The notes beneath the pieces were generated by a model. That model was not told the DNA's origin, searched no databases, and worked only from the letters and a program-made list of their open reading frames with translations. From NCBI GenBank assembly GCA_025462885.1, contig JAOAPN010000006.1:1-64000 (forward strand): DNA of 64,000 bases, read 5' to 3'. This document shows, piece by piece, positions 54,340 through 63,382 of the stretch (positions within the stretch are counted from its first letter, which is position 1; every line of letters begins with the position of its first letter). This stretch comes from Acidobacteriaceae bacterium. GTDB lineage: Bacteria > Acidobacteriota > Terriglobia > Terriglobales > Acidobacteriaceae. Position numbers and translations under genes: made by a program.

Positions 54340-55533
54340 CTACTCGTGTTCCAAATGACCAGCCCCGGTAGCATGGTCGCTCACATGCTCGCTGACGGTC
54401 TTCTCCGCCTCGATCTGCTTCCGCAACCCTGAGATCGTCCGCCACTGGTCCTTCGACTGTGGCTCTGGAATCCAGGTTGGCAGCGGCATCTTCAAATAGT
54501 CGGACAGCGCCCTTGCGTGGGGCTCATACAGCTCCCGAATCGTATGCAGCCGAGCCGCAGAGGCCGGGTCGCCGCACATCCGCAGGCTGATATCGCCCAG
54601 CGCCTCACACAGCCGCGAAAATTCTTCGGGAGGCAGCCTGTCCTCCCCGCTCGCCCGCAAAGAACGCTTCTCCAGGTGGAAGACATGGCCGAGGTCGACC
54701 AGCGCATGACGCGCCATCGCGAAGGTCAACTGCGCCTGCCGCATCGGCGTCCCTTCGACGATCGCGATCAGGAGCGCGCAGCTATCGAGGATCGCCACCA
54801 GCGCCGAAAGCCAGCTCTGATTATCGTGCTGCGACCGGTAGAAGCAGAGCAAGGGGTAGGAGATATGCGACTCCAGGATCTCCGCCGACCAGCGCTCCCA
54901 CTCCACCAGCAGGGAGCTCAGCTCCTTGTCGCCGCCCTCGAATCCGTGGCGTTGCAGCAACTCCGCCGCTGTTGGAGGCGAGCCCGCCCGCGCATCCAGC
55001 AGAGCCACACTGACCTCACGCCGCGAGAACGCCTGGTACAGCACCGGGACGTAGCCGATTACCAGCGCCACAAATCCCAACCCCACTCCGGACTCGAAGA
55101 TGATGAGTGCCCGGGCGGTCAGGGCCTTGGGGACGACGTCTCCCAGGCCGAGCGTAAAGATCGTGGTTCCACTGACATACAGGTCCGTGGCAAACCGCCC
55201 CACGATCCCGGTGCCCGGACCATGCAGCGCGTCCGAGAACGGCGAGCCCAGCGCGAAGAAAAAGCAGGCGAACCCGAGGATCAGCAACACCCCCCACAGC
55301 ACCAGCAAGAGCAGCAGCGACAGCGGCCCGTACACGCTGTACACCTGCTCGCGAATCTTTTTGTTGCGGATGCGCGGAGCCATCGCCGACCAGGGATTCC
55401 ACGTCAGCGTATAGAAAAGACGGGTAATGCGCAGTCGCCCCGTCGGCCGCCGAGGCAGGATGATCGTCTGAAACGCGTCCAGGGCCACCCCAAGACAGCA
55501 GATCAGACCAAAGATGAGAGCCGCGACACGCAT
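54340..55533 (-). CDS. Potassium-channel-like membrane protein
   Basis: The 397-residue protein has four hydrophobic segments in the first 170 residues (about 3-25, 70-95, a pore loop near 115-135, and 140-165). The pore segment reads TTIFTLGLGDVVP, close to the TxGxGD filter of two-helix K+ channels (Leu-Gly-Leu-Gly-Asp in place of Val-Gly-Tyr-Gly-Asp). A soluble C-terminal half of about 230 residues, rich in helices, follows and is not a familiar RCK domain. Ion selectivity is uncertain because of the altered filter. It is a single gene convergent to the TPR gene. Confidence 0.65.
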   Translation of the reverse strand: MRVAALIFGLICCLGVALDAFQTIILPRRPTGRLRITRLFYTLTWNPWSAMAPRIRNKKIREQVYSVYGPLSLLLLLVLWGVLLILGFACFFFALGSPFSDALHGPGTGIVGRFATDLYVSGTTIFTLGLGDVVPKALTARALIIFESGVGLGFVALVIGYVPVLYQAFSRREVSVALLDARAGSPPTAAELLQRHGFEGGDKELSSLLVEWERWSAEILESHISYPLLCFYRSQHDNQSWLSALVAILDSCALLIAIVEGTPMRQAQLTFAMARHALVDLGHVFHLEKRSLRASGEDRLPPEEFSRLCEALGDISLRMCGDPASAARLHTIRELYEPHARALSDYLKMPLPTWIPEPQSKDQWRTISGLRKQIEAEKTVSEHVSDHATGAGHLEHE

Positions 55534-55782
55534 TTGCTTCCTTTTGCCTTGCAGGCACGTCTTATCTCAACCTTAGCAGAGAGATACGGACGATTCGGTC
55601 TCTTGATCCCCGTCGCAGGATGCGGACTGCAGTACGGAAACGGAATTTTCATTCGACACATTCACCGTGTGCGGCTACATTAGAACTCCTGCACTACTGT
55701 GCAACATCTTGAACTCTTTCTCTCTGATGGTTTTGCTACTCCTGCTTCACCTATCTGCTGCCACATAGAGACAGAGGCCCCC

Positions 55783-56154
55783 ATGCAACGTGTTTTGATC
55801 GTTGACGACGAACGTCTGGTAGCAGATACCCTGACCCTGGTCTTCCAAAAGGCCGGCTTCAACGCGAAAGCTGCCTACACGGTCAACGACGCCATGAAGT
55901 CCGTCCGCACCTTCCGCCCCGATCTTCTTCTTTGCGATATCACCATGCCCGGGAAAGATGGACTTGTCCTCGTCAACGAAATTACCGACGAGCTGCCTTC
56001 CTGCCGCATTCTCGTCCTGACCGGCTTCTATTCCAACCTGAAAGCCGTTCGTGAGGAGGCCACCCGCCTTAAGCTTCCGGTGAGCATCCTCACTAAACCC
56101 TGCCAGCCCGATGACCTTCTCCGCGAAGCGGCCGCGATCCTTGCCGTAGCCTGA
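55783..56154 (+). CDS. Single-domain response regulator
   Basis: Start chosen at ATG 55783 (SD GAGG), which begins MQRVLIVDDERLVADTL. The 123-residue product has the acidic pair DD at 8-9, the phospho-acceptor Asp in LLLCDITMPGKDG, Thr in VLTGFYS, and Lys in ILTKPCQPDDLL. It is a bare receiver domain without output domain. The kinase partner is not in the window. It precedes xseA by 65 bases. Confidence 0.9.
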   Translation: MQRVLIVDDERLVADTLTLVFQKAGFNAKAAYTVNDAMKSVRTFRPDLLLCDITMPGKDGLVLVNEITDELPSCRILVLTGFYSNLKAVREEATRLKLPVSILTKPCQPDDLLREAAAILAVA

Positions 56155-56219
56155 CGCTTCCCGATGTGGCATCCTGCGCTGGTTCCACCCGCCAGCCCCA
56201 CTGCTAGACTTAACTCCAG

Positions 56220-57728
56220 ATGTCCTCCAGCGAAGACAATCCGCTGACCCTTGCCGGCCTCCGCTCCAGCCGCACCCGCAGTAAGTCCGCGAAGGCGTCA
56301 AAAGAGCCCCAGCTTGGACTGCTCTTCGCCACGGAACCCCCGCCCCCTCCCGCCGTAAAGTCCGAGCCGAAGAAACAAAAGGCTGCTCCCCGCGTCTGGA
56401 CCGTCCGCGCCCTCGTCAGCGAGGTCCGCGGCACGGTCGAATCCAACTACACCGATCTCTGGATCGAAGGCGAGATCTCCAACTGTCGCCCCGCCCCCTC
56501 CGGCCACATCTACTTCACCCTCAAGGACGGAGAAGCTCAGCTCCCCGTGGTCCTCTTTCGCCGCCAGGCGATGCTGCTGCGCTTCCGCCCGGCAGATGGA
56601 CTCGCCGTCCTCGTCCGTGGGCGAATCTCCGTCTATGAGTCCCGCGGCCAGCTCCAGCTCATCGCCGAGACCATGGAGCCACGCGGAGCCGGAGCCTTGC
56701 AACTCGCCTTTGACCAGCTCAAAGCCCGCCTGCTAGCTGAAGGGCTCTTCGACGCTGCTCGCAAGCGTCCACTGCCGCCTTTTCCCCGCTGTATCGGCGT
56801 CGTAACCTCGCCGACGGGAGCGGTCGTCCGCGACATCGTGACCGTCATCCGCCGCCGCCATGCTCGCCTCAATCTGCTCATCTATCCCGCCGCGATGCAG
56901 GGCGCGAACTGCAGCTCGACCGTTGCCGCCGGAATCCGCTTCTTCAATGCCCATCCCGATAAGGTCGACCTCATCGTTCTGGCGCGCGGCGGAGGCTCCA
57001 TCGAAGATCTCAGTGGCTTCAACGACGAAGCGCTCGCGCGCATCATCGCGGCGTCGAAGCTCCCGGTCGTATCGGCTATCGGCCATGAGACGGACTTCAC
57101 CATTGCGGACTTCGTCGCCGATCTGCGCGCGCCTACGCCCTCTGCTGCCGCGGAAATCGTCACGGCGACCCAGCACCGTATCGAAGAGCGCGTCACCGAC
57201 CTGGAGCGCCGCGTCCACCGCGCTGTCCGCTTTCATCTGCTCCATGCCCGTCAGCGTCTCGCCCGGCTCTCTGCCGACTCCGTTCTGCTGCGTCTCCGCG
57301 ACGCCGTCAGCCGCCGCGACCAGCGCCTCGACGAACTGCACCTTCGCCTGGACTCCGCCGCGAGCCGCCGTGCCCGTATCACCTCCCAGCGCCTCGAAGC
57401 TCTCACCGCGCGCCTGCGTCGGCACGACCCAACCCTCCGCATCGCCACCGCAAAACACCGTCTGCAGATTGCGAATCAGCGTCTCCAGCAGCTTGCAGTT
57501 CAGACCGGCAAGCCGCAGCAAAATCGCCTCGCCCGCGCCACCGCCCGCCTCGAAGCCCTCTCTCCGTTGGCCGTCCTCAACCGTGGCTACGCACTCGTCT
57601 ACGGACCGCAGGGAGATCTTCTTCGCTCCACTGATGAGGTCGCCCCTGCCGACACGATCCGCGTCCGGCTGGCCAAGGGCTCCCTCGCGGCTGAGGTCAA
57701 GACCCTTGACCCTGCTGCGTCCGAATAA
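56220..57728 (+). CDS. xseA: Exodeoxyribonuclease VII large subunit
   Basis: The 502-residue protein has the N-terminal OB fold (WIEGEISNCRPAPSGHIYFTLKD), the catalytic core (RCIGVVTSPTGAVVRDI, IYPAAMQG, VIVLARGGGS-like sequence with GGGSIEDL, and VSAIGHETDFTIADFVAD), a long coiled coil rich in Arg, and a C-terminal LNRGYALV motif. It works with XseB to degrade single-stranded DNA. No xseB follows in the window. An N-terminal extension of about 50 residues is Lys/Ser/Pro-rich. Confidence 0.95.
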   Translation: MSSSEDNPLTLAGLRSSRTRSKSAKASKEPQLGLLFATEPPPPPAVKSEPKKQKAAPRVWTVRALVSEVRGTVESNYTDLWIEGEISNCRPAPSGHIYFTLKDGEAQLPVVLFRRQAMLLRFRPADGLAVLVRGRISVYESRGQLQLIAETMEPRGAGALQLAFDQLKARLLAEGLFDAARKRPLPPFPRCIGVVTSPTGAVVRDIVTVIRRRHARLNLLIYPAAMQGANCSSTVAAGIRFFNAHPDKVDLIVLARGGGSIEDLSGFNDEALARIIAASKLPVVSAIGHETDFTIADFVADLRAPTPSAAAEIVTATQHRIEERVTDLERRVHRAVRFHLLHARQRLARLSADSVLLRLRDAVSRRDQRLDELHLRLDSAASRRARITSQRLEALTARLRRHDPTLRIATAKHRLQIANQRLQQLAVQTGKPQQNRLARATARLEALSPLAVLNRGYALVYGPQGDLLRSTDEVAPADTIRVRLAKGSLAAEVKTLDPAASE

Positions 57729-57791
57729 CCCGAACGCGTACTACACGCGACCGTCCAAACCCCCGATAATGAAGCTGGAGAATTACACCGC

Positions 57792-59156
57792 ATGAAGAAG
57801 CTCTTCGGAACCGATGGCATCCGCGCCGTCGCTGGCCAGTCCCCGCTCGACACCCCCACCGTCTACGCCATCGGCCTTGCTCTTGCCCACTCGCTCGCCC
57901 GCACCACGCCCAGCCCGAAGATTCTCCTCGGCATGGATACCCGCGAGTCCAGCGAAGAGATCGCGGCTACTCTCACGGCTGGCATTATTGCCGCTGGAGT
58001 CGGCGCCACCGTCGAATCCGCCGGTGTCATCACCACTCCCGCCGTAGCCTTCCTCGCCCGTACCCACGGCTTCGCCGCCGGAGTCGTCATCTCCGCCTCG
58101 CACAACCCCTGGCAGGACAATGGCATCAAGCTCTTCGGCCCCGACGGCTTCAAGCTCCCTGACGCCACCGAACTAGCCATCGAAGAAGAAATCTTCACAC
58201 AGTTAAAATCTTCGACAGCTCACAACTCACAACTCACAACTCACAACTTGCCCCCCGAAGTGAACGAGGCCGACCGAGCCGAGTACATCCGGTTTCTCCT
58301 CGCCGCCGTTCCGGGCCTGTCGCTTGATAATCGCCGCATCGTGGTCGATTGCGCCAACGGCGCTGCCTCCTCGGTCGCTCCCCAGCTCTTTCAGGATCTC
58401 GGTGGGGAAGTCGTCATCACCCACGCCAGCCCCGACGGACGCAACATCAACGAACTCTGCGGAGCCCTTCACGCCGATGTCGTCGCGAAAGAAGTTGTCG
58501 CTCAGAAAGCTTCCATGGGCATCACCTTCGACGGCGATGCCGACCGCGCCCTCTTCGCCGATGAGCATGGGAACGTCATCAATGGCGACGCTGTGCTGCT
58601 GCTCGCGGGGCGCCATCTCAAGGCCCTCGGCCTCCTGACTAACGACACCATCGTCGCCACCACCATGTCCAACATGGGCCTAGAAGCCGCCCTCAAGCGC
58701 AGCGATATCAAGATGCTCCGCGCTCCCGTCGGCGACAAGTATGTCCTCGAGCAGATGCTGGCCACCGGCGCAGCGCTCGGCGGCGAACAGTCGGGCCACA
58801 TCATCTTCTCCGGCCGCAGCACCACCGGCGACGGCCTTCTTACCGCGCTGCTCATTCTGGATATCATTCATAAATCCGGACAGTCTTTAGCCCAGTTGAC
58901 CGCCGATCTTAAGACCTTCCCCCAGGTCATCGTCAACGTCAAGGTCCGCGAGAAGCGTCCCCTCGACCAGATCCCGACCGTAGCCGCCGCGATCGCCGCC
59001 GCAGATTTGGCCCTCGCCGACTCCGGCCGCGTCGTCATCCGCTACTCCGGCACCGAAGCTCTAGCCCGCGTCATGATCGAAGCCGAGTCCGAACCCCTGA
59101 TGCGCCACCACGCTGACGCCATCGCCAACGCCATCCGCGCCGAACTCGGCGTTTAG
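57792..59156 (+). CDS. glmM: Phosphoglucosamine mutase
   Basis: The 454-residue protein begins MKKLFGTDGIRAVAG and has the active-site phosphoserine in ISASHNPWQDNG (S103), the magnesium site in FDGDADRALF, EQSGHI, and the C-terminal phosphate-binding region VIRYSGTEALARVM. It interconverts glucosamine 6- and 1-phosphate for cell-wall precursors. Residues about 141-153 (STAHNSQLTTHNL) are encoded by a heptamer repeat array, which has entered or expanded inside the gene between the active-site and second domains. The frame is intact. Confidence 0.96.
   Translation: MKKLFGTDGIRAVAGQSPLDTPTVYAIGLALAHSLARTTPSPKILLGMDTRESSEEIAATLTAGIIAAGVGATVESAGVITTPAVAFLARTHGFAAGVVISASHNPWQDNGIKLFGPDGFKLPDATELAIEEEIFTQLKSSTAHNSQLTTHNLPPEVNEADRAEYIRFLLAAVPGLSLDNRRIVVDCANGAASSVAPQLFQDLGGEVVITHASPDGRNINELCGALHADVVAKEVVAQKASMGITFDGDADRALFADEHGNVINGDAVLLLAGRHLKALGLLTNDTIVATTMSNMGLEAALKRSDIKMLRAPVGDKYVLEQMLATGAALGGEQSGHIIFSGRSTTGDGLLTALLILDIIHKSGQSLAQLTADLKTFPQVIVNVKVREKRPLDQIPTVAAAIAAADLALADSGRVVIRYSGTEALARVMIEAESEPLMRHHADAIANAIRAELGV
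58217..58248 (+). repeat. AACTCAC heptamer array inside glmM
   Basis: Three perfect AACTCAC units (58224-58244) with a variant first unit (AGCTCAC, 58217-58223) and a partial last unit are in frame with glmM. The array is 28-32 bp long and lies in a surface-loop region of the protein. Confidence 0.9.
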
Positions 59157-59158
59157 CC

Positions 59159-61168
59159 TTAATACTTCAACCCATACCCAAACCGATAGAGCGGTGCAGC
59201 CGAATCATGCGGCACATCGCTCTTCTGGTACTGCACCGCCTCGATCGATGAAGGCAGCTCAAACGGCAGTTTTCCCACCGCCTTCACCTTGCCGGTAATC
59301 ACTTCCAGCAGCGGCTCGTCGCCGATCCCGAAGTCTCCCAGCAGAACCGTGGCATGGGGCTTCACGTTGGTTAGAATCAGAGGCCGTTCCAGCGTCGTCG
59401 TAAAGATGGTCGGCACTACCGCACCCACCCGCAGCAACTCGGCATACGCCGTATCGGCCTCGACAAAATTCAGCCTCCCTTCGTGCTGCCGCCCGCCGAA
59501 GAAGTACCCCGGATGCTCTCCCTGGTAGGGAGCGGGTGCCCGCACAATCGCAAAGTCGGCCTGCGCCACATCCTCTACGACAGTGAAGCCGGCCGCCTTC
59601 GCTGCCTCGGCCTTCACGTTGACCAGAAATACCTTCTTCCCCGACGCCACAGGCAGGAGAGCCTTACCCTTCACGCTCTTGTTTTCCAGCACCACGACTG
59701 CCTTTGCCTGGGCCGCCTCGCCTTCCCGCACAAACTCCGCCCGGCCCACGATGGAGCTGGCCTTCGCGGCATCCGCGTAGGGCTGCTCGAACAAGCCCAT
59801 CTGGAACTTCTGCAGCAGCACCCGTCCTGCCGCCTCCCGGACCCGCGCTTCGGTGAGCTTCCCGTGATGCACCGCATCTACGATGTAGCCGGACTCCTCC
59901 GTCCCGCCGATCTGGTCGACGCCCGCTCCGATCGTCTTGGCGAACCGTTCCTCCTTGGTCAATCCCTCGACGCCCCACGGCATCCCGATATTTCCCGTCC
60001 CTGCCTTCTGGCTGGCGGGAACGCCATTTTTGCACCCTTCGTTGCAATCGCTGGTAATGCCCCAGTCGCTCACCACGACGCCGGAGAACTTGTACTTATC
60101 CCGCAGCAGCTCCTGCAGCAACTGCTTGCTGAAGCCTGCGCCCACCTGCTCCAACGGCTTCCCGTTGACCGTAGCGCCTTCAAGAATCGCGTAGGTCGGC
60201 ATCACTCCTGCAACATGCGCCTCGAACGCCCCGATAAACGGAACAATATGCATCTGCAGATTCTTCTCCGAGATCGCGGCGAAGCGCCCGTAGTAGTTAT
60301 GCCCGTCCCAGCCATCCTTCTCTGCGCCATACCCGACCCAATGCTTGACGACCGCCATCACGCTATCGCGACTCAGCCCGGCATCTCCGCCCTGAAAGCC
60401 TTCCACGTATGCCTTGACCATCCGCTTGGCCAGCGCCGGATCCTCTCCGAAGGTCCCATTGGCCCGCGCCCAGCGTGGCTCTGTCACCAGGTCGGCCTGC
60501 GGAGAGAGCGCCTCGCGAATCCCCACCGCTGCGTACTCCTGCCGCGCGATATCGCCAAACCGCCGCGTCAGAGCCGCATCGTCGATCGCCCCAAAGCCCA
60601 GCGGCTCCGGCCACTGCGAAAACACGGTGCCGGCGGAACTCGCTCCCAGCACCTCCTGGAAGTGATGCCGCGGATCGGTCGAAATCGTCGCCGGAATTCC
60701 AAGCCGTGTCTCCTCCGCCAACGCCTGCACCGCATTATTCTGCTCTGCCAGATACTGCGCCGCACCGGAGAGCCGCGTAATGAAGCTATTCACGTGCAGC
60801 GCTGTCACCAGCCGTTTGGTCTTGGCCATGTCGTAGCCGTCGCCCCGTCCGATCGCGCCCAGCGCCCCGCCCGTTGGCAGAGTTCCGTGGACCATCACCC
60901 CCGCCTGCTCCTCCAGCGTCATCTGCCCCAGCAGGTCTGCCGTACGAGCCTCCGGACTGAGCCGCCAGTCCTCAAAGGGGTCGAGCGTCCCATTCCGGTT
61001 CAAGTCTTTGAATTCCAGACCATCGACCTTCAGCAACGAAACAGATCGATAACCCAACCCCGGCTGCTGCACGTTTTTCGCTGCAACCTGCTGCCCGTCA
61101 ATTACTTGCGAGGAGAGAAGCAAAGCACAAAGTCCCGCTGAACCAATGAAACGAATTGAAGTAGACAT
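59159..61168 (-). CDS. Secreted glycoside hydrolase family 3 (beta-glucosidase type)
   Basis: The 669-residue protein has a signal peptide (about 1-25). The N-terminal (beta/alpha)8 domain shows MTLEEQAGVMVHG, the KHWVGYG segment, and the nucleophile region VVVSDWGITSD (Asp at about 370). The C-terminal alpha/beta domain holds LLPVASGKKVFLVN. The short DLNRNGTLDPFEDW stretch near residue 55 is a Ca-loop-like sequence common in this branch. The second domain's usual ending (fibronectin III-like) is missing, as in shorter GH3 enzymes. Substrate uncertain. Stop is two bases from that of glmM. Confidence 0.92.
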   Translation of the reverse strand: MSTSIRFIGSAGLCALLLSSQVIDGQQVAAKNVQQPGLGYRSVSLLKVDGLEFKDLNRNGTLDPFEDWRLSPEARTADLLGQMTLEEQAGVMVHGTLPTGGALGAIGRGDGYDMAKTKRLVTALHVNSFITRLSGAAQYLAEQNNAVQALAEETRLGIPATISTDPRHHFQEVLGASSAGTVFSQWPEPLGFGAIDDAALTRRFGDIARQEYAAVGIREALSPQADLVTEPRWARANGTFGEDPALAKRMVKAYVEGFQGGDAGLSRDSVMAVVKHWVGYGAEKDGWDGHNYYGRFAAISEKNLQMHIVPFIGAFEAHVAGVMPTYAILEGATVNGKPLEQVGAGFSKQLLQELLRDKYKFSGVVVSDWGITSDCNEGCKNGVPASQKAGTGNIGMPWGVEGLTKEERFAKTIGAGVDQIGGTEESGYIVDAVHHGKLTEARVREAAGRVLLQKFQMGLFEQPYADAAKASSIVGRAEFVREGEAAQAKAVVVLENKSVKGKALLPVASGKKVFLVNVKAEAAKAAGFTVVEDVAQADFAIVRAPAPYQGEHPGYFFGGRQHEGRLNFVEADTAYAELLRVGAVVPTIFTTTLERPLILTNVKPHATVLLGDFGIGDEPLLEVITGKVKAVGKLPFELPSSIEAVQYQKSDVPHDSAAPLYRFGYGLKY

Positions 61169-61259
61169 AAAAGCTCCCGGCAGACGATTGAATCAGTGAG
61201 GGCACGATTGTTGCCCGGCCGCACCATTCTTGGCAACCATTCCTCAATTCTTCAAAATC

Positions 61260-61279
61260 TAGACGATGAATATCGTCTA
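61260..61279. promoter_or_regulatory. Perfect 20-bp inverted repeat between GH3 and azoR (operator candidate)
   Basis: TAGACGAT-GAAT-ATCGTCTA has two exact 8-bp arms. It lies 91 bases upstream of the GH3 start and 138 bases upstream of the azoreductase start, in an AT-richer stretch, where a repressor of MarR, TetR or HxlR type could bind. No regulator gene is adjacent, so the protein is unknown. Confidence 0.55.
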
Positions 61280-61416
61280 AACAACATAAGTCGCTTTTCT
61301 TGAATCCTTCTTTCCGGTGTCGCGTCAACTCTAGTGAAGGGTTTAAAGCCGACAACAGCGGTCGGCAGGCAGCCTTTCCAACATTGATGCGCGAACTCAC
61401 CCGAAAAGGACACACC

Positions 61417-62031
61417 ATGCCGACTCTTCTCAAGATCGATGCCAGCCCCCGCGGCGACTACTCCGTCTCTCGCTCCTTCACCGCACTCTTCAGCGAAGAG
61501 TGGACCAAAAATCACTCCGGCGGAACCGTCGTCGAGCGCGATCTCTTCAAGACCGAACTCCCTTTCGTCGACGTTCCCTGGCTTATGGGCGCATACACCC
61601 CGGCCGAGCAGCACTCCGAGGAGTCGAAGAAGGCCATCGCAATCTCCAACGCTCTCGTCGATGAACTGCTAGCAGTCGACCACATCGTTCTCGGGACGCC
61701 CATGTACAACTTCTCGCTCCCTGCGGTCCTGAAGGCCTACATCGACCACATCGTTCGGCTCGGTCGTACGTTCACCTCCTCCTATGAAGGCCTGGCCAAG
61801 GGTAAGAAACTGACGATCATCATCGCCAGCGGCGGCGTCTACACACCCGGCGCCCAGGCTGAGTCCTATAACGCCGAGTCCAGCTACCTGAAGCAGATCT
61901 TCGGCTTCATCGGTATCACTGACGTCAGCATCGTCCTCGCTGGCGGGACCTCGGCGATCGATCAGGGTACGAAGACCAAGGATGTACTGGTTGCCGAGTT
62001 CAAGCCCGCCGTCGTCGAAGCCGCAAAATAA
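61417..62031 (+). CDS. azoR: FMN-dependent NADH-azoreductase
   Basis: Start chosen at ATG 61417 with SD AAAGGA; the 39 upstream open codons are unlike the family. The 204-residue product has KIDASPRGDYSVSR (FMN phosphate loop), HIVLGTPMYNFSLPAVLKAYID, GRTFTSSYEG, and IIIASGGVYTPG. It reduces quinones and azo dyes with NADH, as in stress protection. The operator candidate at 61260 lies upstream and a terminator follows at 62066. Confidence 0.93.
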   Translation: MPTLLKIDASPRGDYSVSRSFTALFSEEWTKNHSGGTVVERDLFKTELPFVDVPWLMGAYTPAEQHSEESKKAIAISNALVDELLAVDHIVLGTPMYNFSLPAVLKAYIDHIVRLGRTFTSSYEGLAKGKKLTIIIASGGVYTPGAQAESYNAESSYLKQIFGFIGITDVSIVLAGGTSAIDQGTKTKDVLVAEFKPAVVEAAK

Positions 62032-62065
62032 GGGTTTCACCAACACAAAACAGAAACTCGCCAAC

Positions 62066-62104
62066 AACAGTAGGGCCGACGCTCATCCGTCGGCCCTTAC
62101 TGTT
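62066..62104 (+). terminator. Intrinsic terminator after azoR
   Basis: AACAGTAGGGCCGAC pairs with GTCGGCCCTTACTGTT with one bulged base and an eight-base loop. It lies 35 bases after the stop. T-richness is limited to TTACTGTT inside the stem. Confidence 0.7.
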
Positions 62105-62162
62105 GCCTGAGCTGTTCTCCTCCCAAGCCTTACCCCAAACGCTCTCTATACCCATAAAATTG

Positions 62163-62189
62163 CCATCCTGAGCAAAGCGAAGGACCCGC
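62163..62189 (+). repeat. CATCCTGAGCAAAGCGAAGGACC dispersed repeat
   Basis: This is the compact form of the element seen at 28869-28930, without the internal hairpin insertion. It lies in the 272-bp gap before the CsbD-like gene. Confidence 0.6.
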
Positions 62190-62303
62190 TTTTCCCATTT
62201 TTAGCTCCCGCATCGCCCGATCAACATCAAACTTCTCAGCCGACAAAAGACACCACACAGCGCAACACGCCAACTCCGCATCGTAGGAACCAGGAGAAAC
62301 ACC

Positions 62304-62630
62304 ATGAAAGCTCTTCCCTGGATCATCGCCGGAGTCGGCGTAGGCTTCGCCACATATTTCCTTCTGAATCAGCCCTCCCCTCAATACGCCACCGGCAGCG
62401 ACGACGTGGAAGACGCCGCCAACCGGGCCTGGCGTTGGGGCACCAAGCAGCGCGCCACCGGAACCGGAACCCGCCTGGTCGGCAAGTTGAAGGAAGGCGT
62501 GGGCCGTGCCACCGGAAATGACACCCTCGCAGGCGAGGGTGTCGTGGATCAGGTGGCCGGGGCTGCCAAAGACGCGGCAGGCAAAGTGGCTCATGCCGTA
62601 AGTGAGACCGTCCACGATCTGAACCGTTAG
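62304..62630 (+). CDS. CsbD-like protein with N-terminal membrane helix
   Basis: The 108-residue protein has one membrane helix (about 5-22, WIIAGVGVGFATYFLL), a short spacer, and a CsbD-like helical domain (GTRLVGKLKEGVGRATGNDTL, then VDQVAGAAKDAAGKVAHAVSETV). CsbD proteins are abundant in stress and stationary phase in other bacteria. The membrane anchor is an addition to the basic family. A hairpin at 62697-62727 follows as a likely terminator. Confidence 0.75.
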   Translation: MKALPWIIAGVGVGFATYFLLNQPSPQYATGSDDVEDAANRAWRWGTKQRATGTGTRLVGKLKEGVGRATGNDTLAGEGVVDQVAGAAKDAAGKVAHAVSETVHDLNR

Positions 62631-62696
62631 TCGTTGAATCAAAGCGAGATATCGTTCTCAATCGCATGCTTTGAAGTTCTAATACCCAGTAAAAGT

Positions 62697-62727
62697 AGAA
62701 GCCTCAGCCGATCCGGCTGGGGCTTCT
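62697..62727 (+). terminator. Probable terminator of the CsbD-like gene
   Basis: AGAAGCCTCAGCC pairs with GGCTGGGGCTTCT (12 of 13 Watson-Crick plus one G-T) around a four-base ATCC-type loop. There is no good T tract afterwards, so it may also be a processing stem. Confidence 0.6.
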
Positions 62728-62857
62728 GCCTTGGTCCTCCACTGAATCTTCAAGTCAAACGGGCAGGACGAAAGCAACATCCTGTGCGTGAGAGGAAATT
62801 CGGAACTCTGCGAGGCGCTTGCCCAACCCATTCCCCTGCTCTACTCTGGAGAGAACC

Positions 62858-63382
62858 ATGTATGAAGACTTCACAGTAACCGACCGCTGGACCTCCGAGC
62901 CTCTCCACTGCACCTGGAAGGGAACTGTGGTCGCCATCGCGACCCGCCACGCCGACGCTACGGATATCCGCTTCGCCGTCAACGGCCGTCCCGTCTGGAT
63001 CGCCATGCCCAACACAGCCTGGGTGGAGCAGAAGCGCCGCACCGGCTTCGTTATCACCGACTATCTCGCTGCCCAGACCGCCGGCCGCTACCTGAAGCAT
63101 GCCATCGAGTCCGGCTACGACAACGGTCGTGAGATGTACACGATGACGGTCGAAGAGGTTCTTGAACACGCCGATCTGGTCGTCCGCGAGGCCGGAAACA
63201 CCGACAAGCTGCCCAGCCTGCCCGTCATCAACGACGACATCAAGCCGGAGAAGTTCCTCGGTCACGTCCCCGGAGACCCCGGTTCTGCTGCCTACTTCGG
63301 CGCGCCCGAGCCCAGTGTCAACGACAAGGCCACCATCTACCCCGAGTCCCACGCAGCCCCCGAAACCCTGACCCGGCCGTAG
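62858..63382 (+). CDS. Unknown conserved-looking protein of 174 residues
   Basis: Start chosen at ATG 62858 (SD GGAGAG); a 13-codon upstream extension is possible. The soluble protein has no signal peptide or membrane helix. It starts MYEDFTVTDRW and holds a beta-rich first half (DIRFAVNGRPVWIAMPNTAW) and a helical second half (TAGRYLKHAIESGYDNGREM, then VEEVLEHADLVV), with a polar tail. I do not recognise a family. A second gene follows immediately after its stop codon, so they are one operon. Confidence 0.7.
   Translation: MYEDFTVTDRWTSEPLHCTWKGTVVAIATRHADATDIRFAVNGRPVWIAMPNTAWVEQKRRTGFVITDYLAAQTAGRYLKHAIESGYDNGREMYTMTVEEVLEHADLVVREAGNTDKLPSLPVINDDIKPEKFLGHVPGDPGSAAYFGAPEPSVNDKATIYPESHAAPETLTRP

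Noticed and set aside
54223-54432. ORF of 69 codons starting in the GTTGTCA array
   Set aside because: The first third is only the translated repeat (SVVSCQL), and the rest overlaps the end of the channel gene on the other strand.
59483-61141. Plus-strand ORF of 552 codons opposite the GH3 gene
   Set aside because: It is an Arg/His/Pro-rich antisense frame with no motif; the GH3 gene has signal peptide and catalytic region.
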